Assembly (NCBI GenBank): GCA_900771995.1
Contig: CAAGQC010000099.1
Location: 1 to 63,693 of the forward strand
Length of the DNA stretch: 63,693 nucleotides
Origin: Lachnospiraceae bacterium
GTDB lineage: Bacteria; Bacillota; Clostridia; Lachnospirales; Lachnospiraceae
Direction of reading: 5' to 3'
Shown: piece by piece, positions 43,672 to 52,740 of the stretch
Layout: each line of letters begins with the position of its first letter
Position numbering within the stretch: the stretch's first letter is position 1
Translations under genes and position numbers: made by a program
Notes under the pieces: model-generated
What the model was told of the DNA's origin: nothing
The model's input: only the letters and a program-made list of their open reading frames with translations
Databases searched by the model: none

Positions 43672-45282
43672 ATGGCAGAATCATCGAGACAATCGAAAAA
43701 AGTAAAAAAATACAGAAAACCTTTGAACCTCAATATCGGTATGCTCATTTTCGGAGCTATTTTTATCTATGTGATCATCTGTGTGGTCATGTATTTTCAG
43801 ACGGATCATATTGTGCGGTATGAAGTGACGGAAGGGTCACTGGCCACCAACAATATTTACCGGGGCGTGGCGATCCGTACGGAAGAAGTCGTGAATACGG
43901 ATACAGCCGGTTATGTGAACTTCTATGCCAGAGAGGGCGAGAGAGTTGCCAAGGGAGATACGGTATACATCGTGGATGAGACGGGGCGGCTGAATGAAGA
44001 ACTGGAAGATGCCAGTCTCGGAGAGAATACCCTGAGCAATCAGGAACTCTCGGAATTTCGGAATGAGATCGTGAATTTCATGCATGGGTATGATGACAGG
44101 AATTATGAAAGTACCTATGATTTCAAATACTCTTTAAAAAATACAGTATTAAAGCTGGCTAATGTGAACATGCTGCAAAGCATTGAGAACGGAAACAGCG
44201 GTTCGGCGGCGAATATCGTAAACTTCTGCTATGCTCCCACGACGGGAATCGTGGCTTACTGGACAGACGGGTATGAGGATCTGACGGTGGACGGAGTGAC
44301 CCAGGAGATCTTTGATGACAAGAATTACGAGAAGAAACAGATGCTCGGCAATGAACTGATGGCTGTGGGAGATCCGGTGTACAAGCTTTCCACGGAGGAG
44401 AACTGGTCGGTGGTCATTCCCATTGATGCGGAGCGTGGTGCCGAGATCCAGCAGGAAGATTATGTGAAGGTACGATTCCTGAAAAATCAGTATGAGTCCT
44501 GGGGACAGGCGAAGCTGATCAACGGCAGCGACGGCAATACCTTCCTGTCTCTGAGTTTTACCAATTCCATGGTCACTTTTGTATCGGACAGGTTCCTCGA
44601 TATTGAACTGATTCTGAACGATGAGACAGGATTGAAAATACCGAATTCTTCCATTGTGGAGAAAGAGTTTTTCCTGGTGGATGAAGATTTTGTCACGACC
44701 AATGAAAATACGGGAACCCAGGGTGTGATCCGGCAGTGCTATCGGGATAACGGTGATATTTCCAGTGAATTCGTGGAGACGGGGGCCTACAGCTATGATG
44801 AGGAGGAAGGCGTGTATTATATGGACACCTCCGTATTGAAAGCGGGGGACGTCCTGTATAAGACGGACAGCCAGGAGACCTATACGGTAAGTAAGCGTGC
44901 GACCCTGATCGGCGTATATAATGTGAACAAGGGATATGCGGATTTCAAACAGATCAATATCCTGTACCAGAATGATGAATATGCCATTGTAAAGGCCAAT
45001 ACGACTTACGGCCTGAATGTATATGATTATATCGTGTTGGACGGTTCGGCGGTATCGGATGACCAGATCATCACCAACATCCGCAAAACAGATACTGTCA
45101 AAACGGATACTTCCACCGACAGCAGTGTGACAACAGAAACCGGGGATACATCACAGGAAACCGCTCCGACAGGTACGGAGGAGACCCAGACGGATCCGAC
45201 GTCTGAGACTTCCGGGGAAACGGCGGAGAACGGTACAGAACCGGAAAACAGTGCGGAACCGGAGAACACCCCGGAAGCTTAA
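43672..45282 (+). CDS. HlyD-like membrane-anchored protein with acidic tail
   Basis: The 536-residue protein has one N-terminal helix (about residues 27-48) and an extracytoplasmic region with a lipoyl/barrel-sandwich hairpin as in HlyD adaptors (YRGVAIRTEEVV, GYVNFYAREGERVAKGDTVY). The last about 55 residues are low complexity (T, E, S and P). No exporter gene is adjacent; ylmE and sepF follow within 30-40 bases, pointing to the divisome. AAAGGAGG (43657-43664) sets the ATG at 43672 over one seven codons earlier. Confidence 0.8.
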   Translation: MAESSRQSKKVKKYRKPLNLNIGMLIFGAIFIYVIICVVMYFQTDHIVRYEVTEGSLATNNIYRGVAIRTEEVVNTDTAGYVNFYAREGERVAKGDTVYIVDETGRLNEELEDASLGENTLSNQELSEFRNEIVNFMHGYDDRNYESTYDFKYSLKNTVLKLANVNMLQSIENGNSGSAANIVNFCYAPTTGIVAYWTDGYEDLTVDGVTQEIFDDKNYEKKQMLGNELMAVGDPVYKLSTEENWSVVIPIDAERGAEIQQEDYVKVRFLKNQYESWGQAKLINGSDGNTFLSLSFTNSMVTFVSDRFLDIELILNDETGLKIPNSSIVEKEFFLVDEDFVTTNENTGTQGVIRQCYRDNGDISSEFVETGAYSYDEEEGVYYMDTSVLKAGDVLYKTDSQETYTVSKRATLIGVYNVNKGYADFKQINILYQNDEYAIVKANTTYGLNVYDYIVLDGSAVSDDQIITNIRKTDTVKTDTSTDSSVTTETGDTSQETAPTGTEETQTDPTSETSGETAENGTEPENSAEPENTPEA

Positions 45283-45309
45283 AGGAGACAGAAAGGACGG
45301 CGGGCGGAA

Positions 45310-46038
45310 ATGGAAACAGAAGAGACCCAGCAGAGCAGAGAACTGGCGCAAAACTATAAAAACGTAAAAGAGAATGTCAGAAAGGCCTGTGAAAAGGTGG
45401 GAAGACCGGAACAGGAAGTGACCTTGTTAGCAGTCAGCAAGACAAAGCCTGTGGACATGCTGATGGATGTCTACCGTGCGGGAGCCAGAGACTTCGGGGA
45501 GAACAAGGTACAGGAACTGGTAGATAAGATCCCGCAGATGCCTTCGGATATCCGCTGGCACATGATAGGACATTTACAGCGCAATAAGGTGAAGTATATT
45601 GTAGACAGGGTCTGGCTGATCCACAGCGTAGACAGCCTGCGTCTCGCGGAAGAGATCAGCAGGGAAGCCGTGAAAAAGCAGGTGGAAGTCAATATCCTGA
45701 TCGAAGTCAATGTGGCACAGGAAGAGAGTAAGTTCGGTACCACCGTGGAAGAAACGGCGGCCCTGATCCGTGAGATCGCGGTATTGCCGGGAGTACATAT
45801 TAAGGGACTGATGACGATTGCTCCTTTTGTGGAAGATCCGGAAGAAAACAGGGACTATTTTCAGAAACTCAGGCAATTAGCTGTTGACATCGGAAATAAA
45901 AACATTGATAATGTTTCTATGAATATTCTTTCCATGGGAATGACCGGGGATTATATGGTAGCTGCCCAGGAAGGTGCCACCATCGTCAGAGTCGGGACCG
46001 GCATTTTCGGGGAGAGAGATTATAGTAAGACAATTTAG
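45310..46038 (+). CDS. ylmE: YggS/YlmE-family PLP homeostasis protein
   Basis: The 242-residue single-barrel protein binds pyridoxal phosphate at Lys44 in LLAVSKTKP; ARDFGENKVQEL and HMIGHLQRNKVKYI are family hallmarks, and IRVGTGIFGERDY-like sequence (here VRVGTGIFGERDY) closes it. It regulates free PLP and has no proven enzymatic activity. Placement directly before sepF is conserved in Gram-positive bacteria (ylm cluster). Confidence 0.95.
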   Translation: METEETQQSRELAQNYKNVKENVRKACEKVGRPEQEVTLLAVSKTKPVDMLMDVYRAGARDFGENKVQELVDKIPQMPSDIRWHMIGHLQRNKVKYIVDRVWLIHSVDSLRLAEEISREAVKKQVEVNILIEVNVAQEESKFGTTVEETAALIREIAVLPGVHIKGLMTIAPFVEDPEENRDYFQKLRQLAVDIGNKNIDNVSMNILSMGMTGDYMVAAQEGATIVRVGTGIFGERDYSKTI

Positions 46039-46075
46039 AAAGAGATAGTAGATAATATAAAGGAGACACACAACA

Positions 46076-46612
46076 ATGGGTGTAATGGATAAGTTCCTGA
46101 ATTATATGAAGCTGAACGATGAAGAAGATGAAGGTTTCTATGATGACGATTATCTGGATGATGAGGAAGAAGTAGAACCTGTGAAAAAATTCAGTTCTGC
46201 CAAAGGCAGACAGCAGGCACAGGAAGACGATGATCCGGACGATAAGGGAAAACGTTCCACACAGCCTAAGGTGACCCCCATTCATCGTACAGTGACCAAG
46301 AAGGTGCCTGGAACCGGCATGGAAGTATGCGTAATCAAGCCCACCTCCGTAGAGGATGCAAGAGAGATCACGGAGACCCTGTTAGCCAACCGGACAGTGG
46401 TACTGAATCTGGAAGGACTGGATGTGGATGTGGCACAGAGAATCATTGATTTCACCTCCGGTTCCTGCTTTGCCATCTCCGGCAATTTACAGAAAATATC
46501 TCATTATATTTTCATTATTACACCGGCCAGTGTCGATATCTCCGGTGATTTCCAGGATATTTTCGGTGGCGCCGGATCCTTTGAAATGCCTATCAACAAC
46601 GGAATGTCATAA
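46076..46612 (+). CDS. sepF: Cell-division protein SepF
   Basis: The 178-residue protein begins with the membrane-binding amphipathic helix MGVMDKFLNYMKL, followed by an acidic, disordered linker (DEEDEGFYDDDYLDDEEE) and the C-terminal SepF domain with NLEGLDVDVAQRIIDFTSG. It tethers FtsZ to the membrane and bundles its filaments. AAGGAGA lies upstream. A terminator follows directly. Confidence 0.95.
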   Translation: MGVMDKFLNYMKLNDEEDEGFYDDDYLDDEEEVEPVKKFSSAKGRQQAQEDDDPDDKGKRSTQPKVTPIHRTVTKKVPGTGMEVCVIKPTSVEDAREITETLLANRTVVLNLEGLDVDVAQRIIDFTSGSCFAISGNLQKISHYIFIITPASVDISGDFQDIFGGAGSFEMPINNGMS

Positions 46613-46628
46613 AAAGTCATATGAAGAT

Positions 46629-46660
46629 AACTTCCTGCGGGTGACCGCAGGAAGTTTTTT
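46629..46660 (+). terminator. Terminator after sepF
   Basis: AACTTCCTGCGG (46629-46640) pairs perfectly with CCGCAGGAAGTT (46645-46656), loop GTGA, followed by T-run to 46660. Confidence 0.9.
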
Positions 46661-46718
46661 AAGAACAGATAAAATCTACAAGAAAGAACAGTTCCGAAGG
46701 AACTGAAGGGTGAAGAAC

Positions 46719-47828
46719 ATGGCACAGAGATTACCGGTGCTTTACAACAAAAAGCCTTGCTACGATATTGTGTTCCAACAGTCTTTTGACGGCCTGTGGG
46801 AAGAACTGGCGGAACTCGGCGCTGCGGAGAAGAGATTATGTATCGTGACGGATTCCACCGTGGACGGACTGTATGCGTCACAGATCCTTGAAATTCTGGA
46901 AGGCAAATGCCGCAAGGCTGTAAAATATGTCTTTCCGGCCGGTGAAGAACACAAGAATCTGGATACCGTGAAGGATGTGTACCGTTTTCTGATCGAGGAA
47001 GGGTTCGACAGAAAGGACATGCTGTTGGCATTGGGGGGCGGTGTATGCGGTGACCTGACCGGATTCGTGGCAGCCACCTATTTAAGAGGCATCGACTTTG
47101 TCCAGATTCCCACCACACTGCTGGCACAGGCGGACAGTTCCATCGGCGGTAAGACCGGCGTGGACTTTGACAGTTATAAAAATATGGTAGGCGCATTTAA
47201 GATGCCGAAACTGGTATATATGAACCTGTCCGTATTGAAAACGCTGGAAGAGAGACAGTTCTATTCCGGATTTGCGGAGGTTATGAAATCCGCACTGATT
47301 AAGGATGCTCCCTTCTATGAGTGGCTGATCGAGAATATGTATGAGATCTGCGAACGGGATCTGAATACCCTGGAGGAAATGGTGATCCGTACCTGCTCCA
47401 TCAAGAAAATGGTGGTGGAGAAGGATCCGACCGAACAGGGTGACCGGGCTCTCTTAAATCTGGGACATACCATTGGCCATGCGATTGAAAAGTATAAGAA
47501 TTTCGAATTATATCACGGAGAATGCGTTGCGCTGGGTACCGTGGCTGCCGCTTATATTTCCTGGAAAAAGGAAATGTTAAGCATGGAAGAATTTTATGAG
47601 ATCCGCGATATGTTTGTTCCTTTTTATCTGCCAATCTCCGTGGACAACATTGATCCGGAGGAAATCTTAAAGCTTACGAAATCCGATAAAAAGATGGAAG
47701 CGGGAACGATCAAATTCATTCTGCTGAAGAAGATCGGAAAAGCCGTTATCGACAGAACCGTTACGGATGAGGAGATTCTGGCGGCCATCGAAGAAATCAA
47801 TTTTAGTGAAGAGGATGCCCATGAATAA
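46719..47828 (+). CDS. aroB: 3-dehydroquinate synthase
   Basis: The 369-residue enzyme makes 3-dehydroquinate, the second step of the shikimate pathway. The NAD-binding region reads ALGGGVCGDLTGFVAATYLRG, followed by PTTLLAQADSSIGGKTGVDF with the substrate lysine, and NLGHTIGHAIE with metal-binding His. The ATG at 46719 is eight bases after GAAGGG (46705-46710); a GTG at 46710 would overlap that site. A small CAGTTCC/GGAACTG hairpin (46689-46705) sits just before it. lspA overlaps its end by eight bases. Confidence 0.96.
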   Translation: MAQRLPVLYNKKPCYDIVFQQSFDGLWEELAELGAAEKRLCIVTDSTVDGLYASQILEILEGKCRKAVKYVFPAGEEHKNLDTVKDVYRFLIEEGFDRKDMLLALGGGVCGDLTGFVAATYLRGIDFVQIPTTLLAQADSSIGGKTGVDFDSYKNMVGAFKMPKLVYMNLSVLKTLEERQFYSGFAEVMKSALIKDAPFYEWLIENMYEICERDLNTLEEMVIRTCSIKKMVVEKDPTEQGDRALLNLGHTIGHAIEKYKNFELYHGECVALGTVAAAYISWKKEMLSMEEFYEIRDMFVPFYLPISVDNIDPEEILKLTKSDKKMEAGTIKFILLKKIGKAVIDRTVTDEEILAAIEEINFSEEDAHE

Positions 47829-48360
47829 GGAAAAGAAAAGTAGTCGCGTTGTCATGCTGATCATAGATGCACTGATCGCCGCTGTATTGTTGTTGGTGGA
47901 TCAGTTTACCAAGCATCTGGCGGTCATGCATCTGAAAAACCAGCCGGCCTATGTGATCATTGACGGCGTGCTGGAATTACAATATCTGGAGAACAGAGGG
48001 TCTGCTTTCGGCATGCTGCAGAACCAGAAGGTATTTATTCTGTTTGTGGGCATCGTGTTCCTGGCGGTACTTTTGTTTTTCCTTTTCAAACTTCCGGAGC
48101 AGAAAAAGTTTCGAATCGTCCATGTGCTGCTGGCAGTGATCATTGCGGGAGGAATCGGCAATATGATCGATAGATTCCGTCTGGATTATGTGGTGGATTT
48201 CATTTCCTTCGTGCTGATCAATTATCCCATTTTCAATGTGGCGGATATTTATGTGGTAGTGTCGACCATCGGTCTGTTTATTCTGTTTTTGTTCGTTTAC
48301 AAGGAGAAAGACCTGGAATTTCTGAACTTTAAACAGAATCGTTATCGGGAGATGAAATAA
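47821..48360 (+). CDS. lspA: Lipoprotein signal peptidase
   Basis: The 179-residue membrane peptidase cuts signal peptides of lipoproteins before the modified cysteine. It has four hydrophobic helices and the family motifs DQFTKHLAV near residue 27, NRGSAFG, GNMIDRF and FNVADIYV; the last two carry the catalytic aspartates. Lipoproteins seen in this window (LivK, the D,D-carboxypeptidase) would be substrates. The ATG at 47821 overlaps the aroB end and its own stop overlaps the next gene by one base. Confidence 0.96.
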   Translation: MNKEKKSSRVVMLIIDALIAAVLLLVDQFTKHLAVMHLKNQPAYVIIDGVLELQYLENRGSAFGMLQNQKVFILFVGIVFLAVLLFFLFKLPEQKKFRIVHVLLAVIIAGGIGNMIDRFRLDYVVDFISFVLINYPIFNVADIYVVVSTIGLFILFLFVYKEKDLEFLNFKQNRYREMK

Positions 48361-49274
48361 TGGAAGAACTCCGATTTCAGATAGCGGAAGATATGGAAGA
48401 CGAACGGATCGACAAGTGCGTGAGTTTACTTGTGGAGAATCTGTCCCGCTCTTTCATCCAGAAGCTGATCAAGGACGGAAATGTACTGGTAAATGGTGGC
48501 CCGGTGAAGGGAAGCTATCGTGTCAAAGCCGAGGACGAGGTGGTATTTTCCGTTCCGGAATCCGTGGAGCCGGATATTGAACCGGAGAACATTCCGTTAG
48601 ACATTCTGTATGAGGATGCAGACCTGATCGTGGTGAACAAGCCCAAGGGAATGGTGGTGCATCCGGCGGCAGGGCATTATACCGGAACTCTGGTCAATGC
48701 ATTGATGTATCATTGCGGTAAGGAACTGTCCGGAATCAACGGGGTACTGCGGCCCGGTATTGTACACCGGATCGACAGAGACACTACCGGTTCCGTGATC
48801 GCCTGTAAAAATGACAAAGCCCACCGATGCATTGCGGAACAGTTAAAAGAACATTCCATCAACCGGAGATACCGTGCCATCTGTTTCGGGGAACTGAAGC
48901 AGGAGGAAGGTACTATTGACCAGCCCATAGGACGGCATCCCAATGACCGCAAGAAAATGGCGGTAAACCATCAGAACGGAAAACGGGCGGTGACCCATTA
49001 CCGGGTATTACAGAGATTTCAGGGATATACTTATATAGAGTGTGTGCTGGAGACCGGAAGAACGCACCAGATCCGCGTGCATATGGCCAGTATCGGTCAT
49101 CCGCTGCTGGGAGATGAAGTGTATTCCAACCGGAAAAGCCCCTTCAAATTACAGGGACAGACACTCCATGCCAAGACCCTGGGATTTATCCATCCTACCA
49201 CCGGCGAGTATCTGGAGATCGATGCACCGCTGCCGGAATATTTTGAACATCTTCTGACGGTGCTGGGAAAATAA
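48360..49274 (+). CDS. rluD: RluA/RluD-family 23S rRNA pseudouridine synthase
   Basis: The 304-residue enzyme isomerises uridine in RNA. An S4 RNA-binding domain (about residues 15-70) precedes the catalytic domain with Asp139 in HRIDRDTTG and the later GRTHQIRVHMASIGHPLLGD region. Sequence resembles RluD, which modifies helix 69 of 23S rRNA, but the exact site is inferred. Its ATG overlaps the lspA stop (TAATG). Confidence 0.94.
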   Translation: MEELRFQIAEDMEDERIDKCVSLLVENLSRSFIQKLIKDGNVLVNGGPVKGSYRVKAEDEVVFSVPESVEPDIEPENIPLDILYEDADLIVVNKPKGMVVHPAAGHYTGTLVNALMYHCGKELSGINGVLRPGIVHRIDRDTTGSVIACKNDKAHRCIAEQLKEHSINRRYRAICFGELKQEEGTIDQPIGRHPNDRKKMAVNHQNGKRAVTHYRVLQRFQGYTYIECVLETGRTHQIRVHMASIGHPLLGDEVYSNRKSPFKLQGQTLHAKTLGFIHPTTGEYLEIDAPLPEYFEHLLTVLGK

Positions 49275-49312
49275 GCCGGACAGCTTATGTTTTCAACAGA
49301 AATGAGGCGCTT

Positions 49313-49975
49313 ATGAATCTGTTTGATATTTTAGGACCCGTTATGGTCGGTCCCAGCAGTTCCCATACTGCGGGAGCGGTCCGGATCGGTTATATTTCAG
49401 GAAAATTACTTCAGGACCATGTAGTGAAGGCGGAAATCCTTCTGCATGGTTCCTTTGCTACTACAGGCATCGGCCATGGCACCGATAAGGCCTTAATCGC
49501 AGGACTTCTGGGAATGCGGCCGGATGATATCCGGATCCCCACGAGCTTCGAACTGGCAGAAAAAGCCGGAATGGAATTTACGTTTTCCACTGTCACCCTG
49601 AAGGATGCACATCCCAATACGGCGGTCCTGCGGCTGACAGGGGAACACGGGCGGAAGATCGAAGTCCAGGCGGCATCCATCGGCGGTGGCCGTATCCTGA
49701 TCGCGAAACTGGACGGCATTGATGTGAATTTCTCTGCGGAGAAGCCCACATTGATCGTTCACAATGTGGATCAGCCGGGACATGTGGCACAGGTGACCTC
49801 CATGCTGGCAGAAAGGGAAGTAAATATTGCCACCCTGCAGCTGTACCGGGACAAACGGGGCGGCTATGCTGTCATGGTCATAGAGACGGATCAGGAAGTG
49901 CCGGAGGAATCGGTGGCCTGGCTGGAACAGCTGGAGGGCATCATTAAGGTGACCTATATCAATGTGGAGGAGTAA
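49313..49975 (+). CDS. sdaAB: L-serine dehydratase, beta subunit
   Basis: The 220-residue subunit of the iron-sulfur L-serine dehydratase begins FDILGPVMVGPSSSHTAGAVR, the substrate-binding signature. An ACT domain (about 145-220) with LIVHNVDQPGHVAQVTSML may sense amino acids. With SdaAA it deaminates serine to pyruvate and ammonia, a fermentative energy source. The partner gene begins two bases after its stop. Confidence 0.96.
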   Translation: MNLFDILGPVMVGPSSSHTAGAVRIGYISGKLLQDHVVKAEILLHGSFATTGIGHGTDKALIAGLLGMRPDDIRIPTSFELAEKAGMEFTFSTVTLKDAHPNTAVLRLTGEHGRKIEVQAASIGGGRILIAKLDGIDVNFSAEKPTLIVHNVDQPGHVAQVTSMLAEREVNIATLQLYRDKRGGYAVMVIETDQEVPEESVAWLEQLEGIIKVTYINVEE

Positions 49976-49977
49976 TT

Positions 49978-50865
49978 ATGTCCTATCAGTCATTTGAACA
50001 GGTATTGCAGAAATGTCATACAGAAGAAAAAGAGTTCTGGCAGGTGATCCTGGAAGACGATATGGCGGAGAGGAATGTGTCGGAACAGGAGAGCATGGAG
50101 CACATGCGGGCCACCTGGGACGCCATGCTTCTGGCGGCGGCCACCTACGAAGGAGACCTTAAGTCCTCCAGCGGTCTGGTGGGCGGTGACGGCAGACGAA
50201 TGGAGGAATACACCCATAGCACCGGCGAAAAATCGTTGTGCGGGGAATATGTGGACGGTTGTATTGCCGGAGCCTTACAGATGGGAGAATCCAACGCCTG
50301 TATGAAACGGATCGTGGCAGCACCTACGGCGGGGGCTTGTGGCGTATTGCCGGCGGTACTGGTTCCCTATTTTCAGAAACGGTGCAGGGATACCGATAAG
50401 ATTCTGAGGGCCATGTATGTGGCGGCAGGCATCGGTCAGATCATAGCCACCCGTTCTTCCATCAGCGGTGCGGCGGGTGGCTGCCAGGCGGAGATCGGAG
50501 CAGCCAGCTCCATGGCATCCGGAGCACTGACGTATCTGCAGGGCGGCAACTGTGTGCAGATCGCCACCGCAGCGGCCATGGCCATGAAGAACCTGCTGGG
50601 ACTGGTATGTGATCCGGTGGCGGGACTGGTGGAAGTGCCCTGTGTGAAGCGGAACGTGATCGGTACCGTGAATGCTATGGCCTGTGCGGATATGGCCATG
50701 GCGGGGATCGTAAGCCGGATCCCTCCGGATCAGGTCATGGATGCCATGAAAGAGGTCGGAGACAAAATGGATGCTTCTCTGCGGGAAACGGCGCTGGGTG
50801 GTCTGGCCCGGACGGAAGAGGGCGTGAAAATAGCAGAAAAAATGTATGCATCACACGGAAATTAG
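49978..50865 (+). CDS. sdaAA: L-serine dehydratase, alpha subunit (iron-sulfur)
   Basis: The 295-residue subunit carries the cysteines for the [4Fe-4S] cluster in APTAGACGVLPAV, GLVCDPVAGLVEVPCVKRN; the cluster acts as Lewis acid in serine dehydration. SSSGLVGGDG near residue 61 is also conserved. Split alpha/beta subunits are usual in Firmicutes. GGAGTAATT before the ATG, within the end of sdaAB, supplies the ribosome-binding site. Confidence 0.96.
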   Translation: MSYQSFEQVLQKCHTEEKEFWQVILEDDMAERNVSEQESMEHMRATWDAMLLAAATYEGDLKSSSGLVGGDGRRMEEYTHSTGEKSLCGEYVDGCIAGALQMGESNACMKRIVAAPTAGACGVLPAVLVPYFQKRCRDTDKILRAMYVAAGIGQIIATRSSISGAAGGCQAEIGAASSMASGALTYLQGGNCVQIATAAAMAMKNLLGLVCDPVAGLVEVPCVKRNVIGTVNAMACADMAMAGIVSRIPPDQVMDAMKEVGDKMDASLRETALGGLARTEEGVKIAEKMYASHGN

Positions 50866-50895
50866 TGATAAACAACTAAAAAATCTGATAATTGG

Positions 50896-50924
50896 TTGAT
50901 TTTTTGTTAAATATCACGTATAAT
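50896..50924 (+). promoter_or_regulatory. Promoter before the first cytidylate-kinase-like gene
   Basis: TTGATT at 50896-50901 and TATAAT at 50919-50924 are separated by 17 bases. It lies downstream of an earlier in-frame start (50892), supporting the ATG at 50976. Confidence 0.65.
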
Positions 50925-50975
50925 GAAGATACAAAAAATGCTAGTTATCCAGTACAGCAGAAAGCGGGTGTGTGT

Positions 50976-51620
50976 ATGAATACGATTATTACCATTGGAC
51001 GTCAGTTTGGTTCTGCAGGCCGTGAGATCGGGGAAAAGGTTGCAGAGTATTTCGGAATCAAATGCTATGATAAGGAACTTCTTACCAGAGCAGCAGAGGA
51101 AAGTGGGTTTTGCGAGGAGATGATCCAGAACCATGATGAGAGACCTACCAATTCCTTCCTGTATAATCTGGTCATGGATACTTATTCCTTCGGCTACAAT
51201 GCATCCTCTTTTGTAGATATGCCCATCAGCCACAAAGTGTTCCTGGCACAGTTCGATACGATCAAGAAGATCGCGGACGAAGGTCCCTGCGTAATCGTAG
51301 GCCGTTGTGCAGATTATGCGCTGGCAGATTACAAGAACTGCATCAACCTGTTTATCTTCGGTGATGACGATGTGAAGACCAAGCGCATCATGGCAAGATA
51401 TGATCTGACGGAAGCCAAGGCGAAGGAAATGATCACGAAGAAGGATAAGCAGCGTCAGAGCTACTATAACTATTATTCTTCCAAGAAGTGGGGCAGAGCC
51501 GACAGCTATGATCTGTGTATCAACAGCAGCATCCTCGGCATCGAAGGAACCGTAAAGCTGATCATCCAGTATGTGGAAGACTTCGAGAATAAAAATAATG
51601 CAGATATTATAGAAAAGTAG
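50976..51620 (+). CDS. Cytidylate kinase-like protein, copy 1
   Basis: The 214-residue P-loop kinase-like protein begins MNTIITIGRQFGSAGREIGE, where the loop GRQFGSAGREIG replaces the usual GxxGxGKS. This is the cytidylate-kinase-like family of Clostridia, whose substrate is not established; true Cmk is a separate protein. It is about 40% similar by eye to the gene at 61440, including YDKELL and IIGRCADY-like (here IVGRCADYAL) segments. The promoter at 50896-50924 excludes the longer reading frame; the ribosome-binding site is weak. Confidence 0.85.
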   Translation: MNTIITIGRQFGSAGREIGEKVAEYFGIKCYDKELLTRAAEESGFCEEMIQNHDERPTNSFLYNLVMDTYSFGYNASSFVDMPISHKVFLAQFDTIKKIADEGPCVIVGRCADYALADYKNCINLFIFGDDDVKTKRIMARYDLTEAKAKEMITKKDKQRQSYYNYYSSKKWGRADSYDLCINSSILGIEGTVKLIIQYVEDFENKNNADIIEK

Positions 51621-51656
51621 ATATTTGAAATTTTTTCAAAAAAATAAAAATATATC

Positions 51657-51780
51657 TTGACGAATCAAGGCACCTCATGCTATTATACTACGGTATGCCG
51701 CATAACTAGGTATAAGTGTGTCAGATCTTAGAATCTTTCACCACCAAAGTTAGCGAGTAAATAATAGGAGGTGCCTTATT
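51657..51780 (+). promoter_or_regulatory. Promoter and leader of rplU (possible L21 leader)
   Basis: TTGACG (51657-51662) and TATTAT (51681-51686) are 18 bases apart with TG before the -10. The leader of about 90 bases may be an L21-type ribosomal-protein leader, but I could not confirm its fold. AGGCACCTC (51669-51677, inside the promoter spacer) is complementary to GAGGTGCCT at the ribosome-binding site (51768-51776). Confidence 0.5.
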
Positions 51781-52086
51781 ATGTACGCAATTATTGCAAC
51801 AGGTGGAAAGCAGTACAAAGTTTCTGAAGGTGATGTGATCAAAGTTGAGAAGATCGATGCAGAAGCTGGTAATACTGTTACTTTTGACCAGGTGATCGCA
51901 GTAAGTGACAATACCCTCAAGGTTGGTGCTGACGTTGCTAATGCAACTGTTACCGCAACCGTTATGGAGCAGGGTAGAGGTAAGAAGGTTATTGTATACA
52001 AGTACAAGAGAAAAACCGGTTACCACAAGAAGAATGGTCATAGACAAGCATACACTCAGGTTAAGATCGAAAAGATTAATGCGTAA
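51781..52086 (+). CDS. rplU: Ribosomal protein bL21
   Basis: The 101-residue protein is L21 of the large subunit. It begins MYAIIATGGKQYKVSEGDVI and ends with KKVIVYKYKRKTGYHKKNGHRQ-type sequence that binds 23S rRNA. GGAGGT lies six bases before the ATG. Codons favour GCT, GTT and GGT, typical of strongly expressed genes. rplU, prp and rpmA form the usual Firmicute operon. Confidence 0.98.
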   Translation: MYAIIATGGKQYKVSEGDVIKVEKIDAEAGNTVTFDQVIAVSDNTLKVGADVANATVTATVMEQGRGKKVIVYKYKRKTGYHKKNGHRQAYTQVKIEKINA

Positions 52087-52091
52087 TCGTT

Positions 52092-52439
52092 ATGACGACT
52101 ATTATCATTCGTAAAGACCATGAGGGAATCTATCGTGGGTTCTACTGCATGGGGCATGCGGAATATGCGAAGAAGAGATTGTTCGGTAAGGAACCGGATA
52201 TCCTCTGTGCAGCGATTTCCGTGACCGTACAGAGTACGATCATGGCGCTGGACGAGATGGTCGGCGAGAAAATGCAGCTGACGCAGAATGAGGAGACGGG
52301 ATTTATCAAATGTGATTTCGAGAATTCCATTCCGCAGGACAAGACCGTATTTCTGATGGACTTTATGGTGTTTTCACTACAGAAGCTCAGCAGACAGTAC
52401 GGGGAACAGTATTTGCAAGTAAAAATCGAGGAGGTGTAG
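52092..52439 (+). CDS. prp: Ribosomal-processing cysteine protease Prp
   Basis: The 115-residue protease removes the N-terminal extension of L27. Catalytic residues are His22 in MGHAEYA and Cys39 in DILCAAISVTVQST. It lies between rplU and rpmA as in other Firmicutes. The start is five bases after rplU with no strong ribosome-binding site, so translation may be coupled to rplU. The L27 encoded next has the expected cleavage motif. Confidence 0.95.
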   Translation: MTTIIIRKDHEGIYRGFYCMGHAEYAKKRLFGKEPDILCAAISVTVQSTIMALDEMVGEKMQLTQNEETGFIKCDFENSIPQDKTVFLMDFMVFSLQKLSRQYGEQYLQVKIEEV

Positions 52440-52442
52440 ACC

Positions 52443-52727
52443 ATGTTTAACTTTAACCTTCAATTTTTTGCACATAAAAAGGGAGTTGGTTCTACCAAGA
52501 ACGGTAGAGATTCCGAATCCAAGAGATTAGGTGCGAAGAGAGCTGATGGCCAGTTTGTAAAAGCTGGAAATATTCTTTACAGACAGCGCGGTACTAAGAT
52601 CCATCCCGGTGTCAATGTTGGTATCGGTGGAGATGATACTCTGTTTGCTTTAGTTGATGGCGTTCTCCGTTTCGAGAGAAAGGGCAGAGACAAGAAGCAG
52701 GCTTCTGTATATCCTGTAGAGAAATAA
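52443..52727 (+). CDS. rpmA: Ribosomal protein bL27 with cleavable extension
   Basis: The 94-residue protein starts MFNFNLQFFAHKKGVGSTKN. The LQFFA segment is the Prp cleavage site; mature L27 would begin at the alanine or the following residue, placing its tail near the peptidyl-transferase centre. The rest (GRDSESKRLGAKRADGQFV) matches L27. GAGGAGGT precedes the ATG. It is followed by a terminator. Confidence 0.98.
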   Translation: MFNFNLQFFAHKKGVGSTKNGRDSESKRLGAKRADGQFVKAGNILYRQRGTKIHPGVNVGIGGDDTLFALVDGVLRFERKGRDKKQASVYPVEK

Positions 52728-52740
52728 GTTGATTTAACCA

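Noticed and set aside
43672..45282. Subunit of a drug or toxin exporter
   Set aside because: No ABC or RND partner is nearby; the neighbours are division genes.
51687..51780. T-box or other amino-acid riboswitch before rplU
   Set aside because: No T-box sequence or specifier stem was found; an L21 leader is more likely from context.
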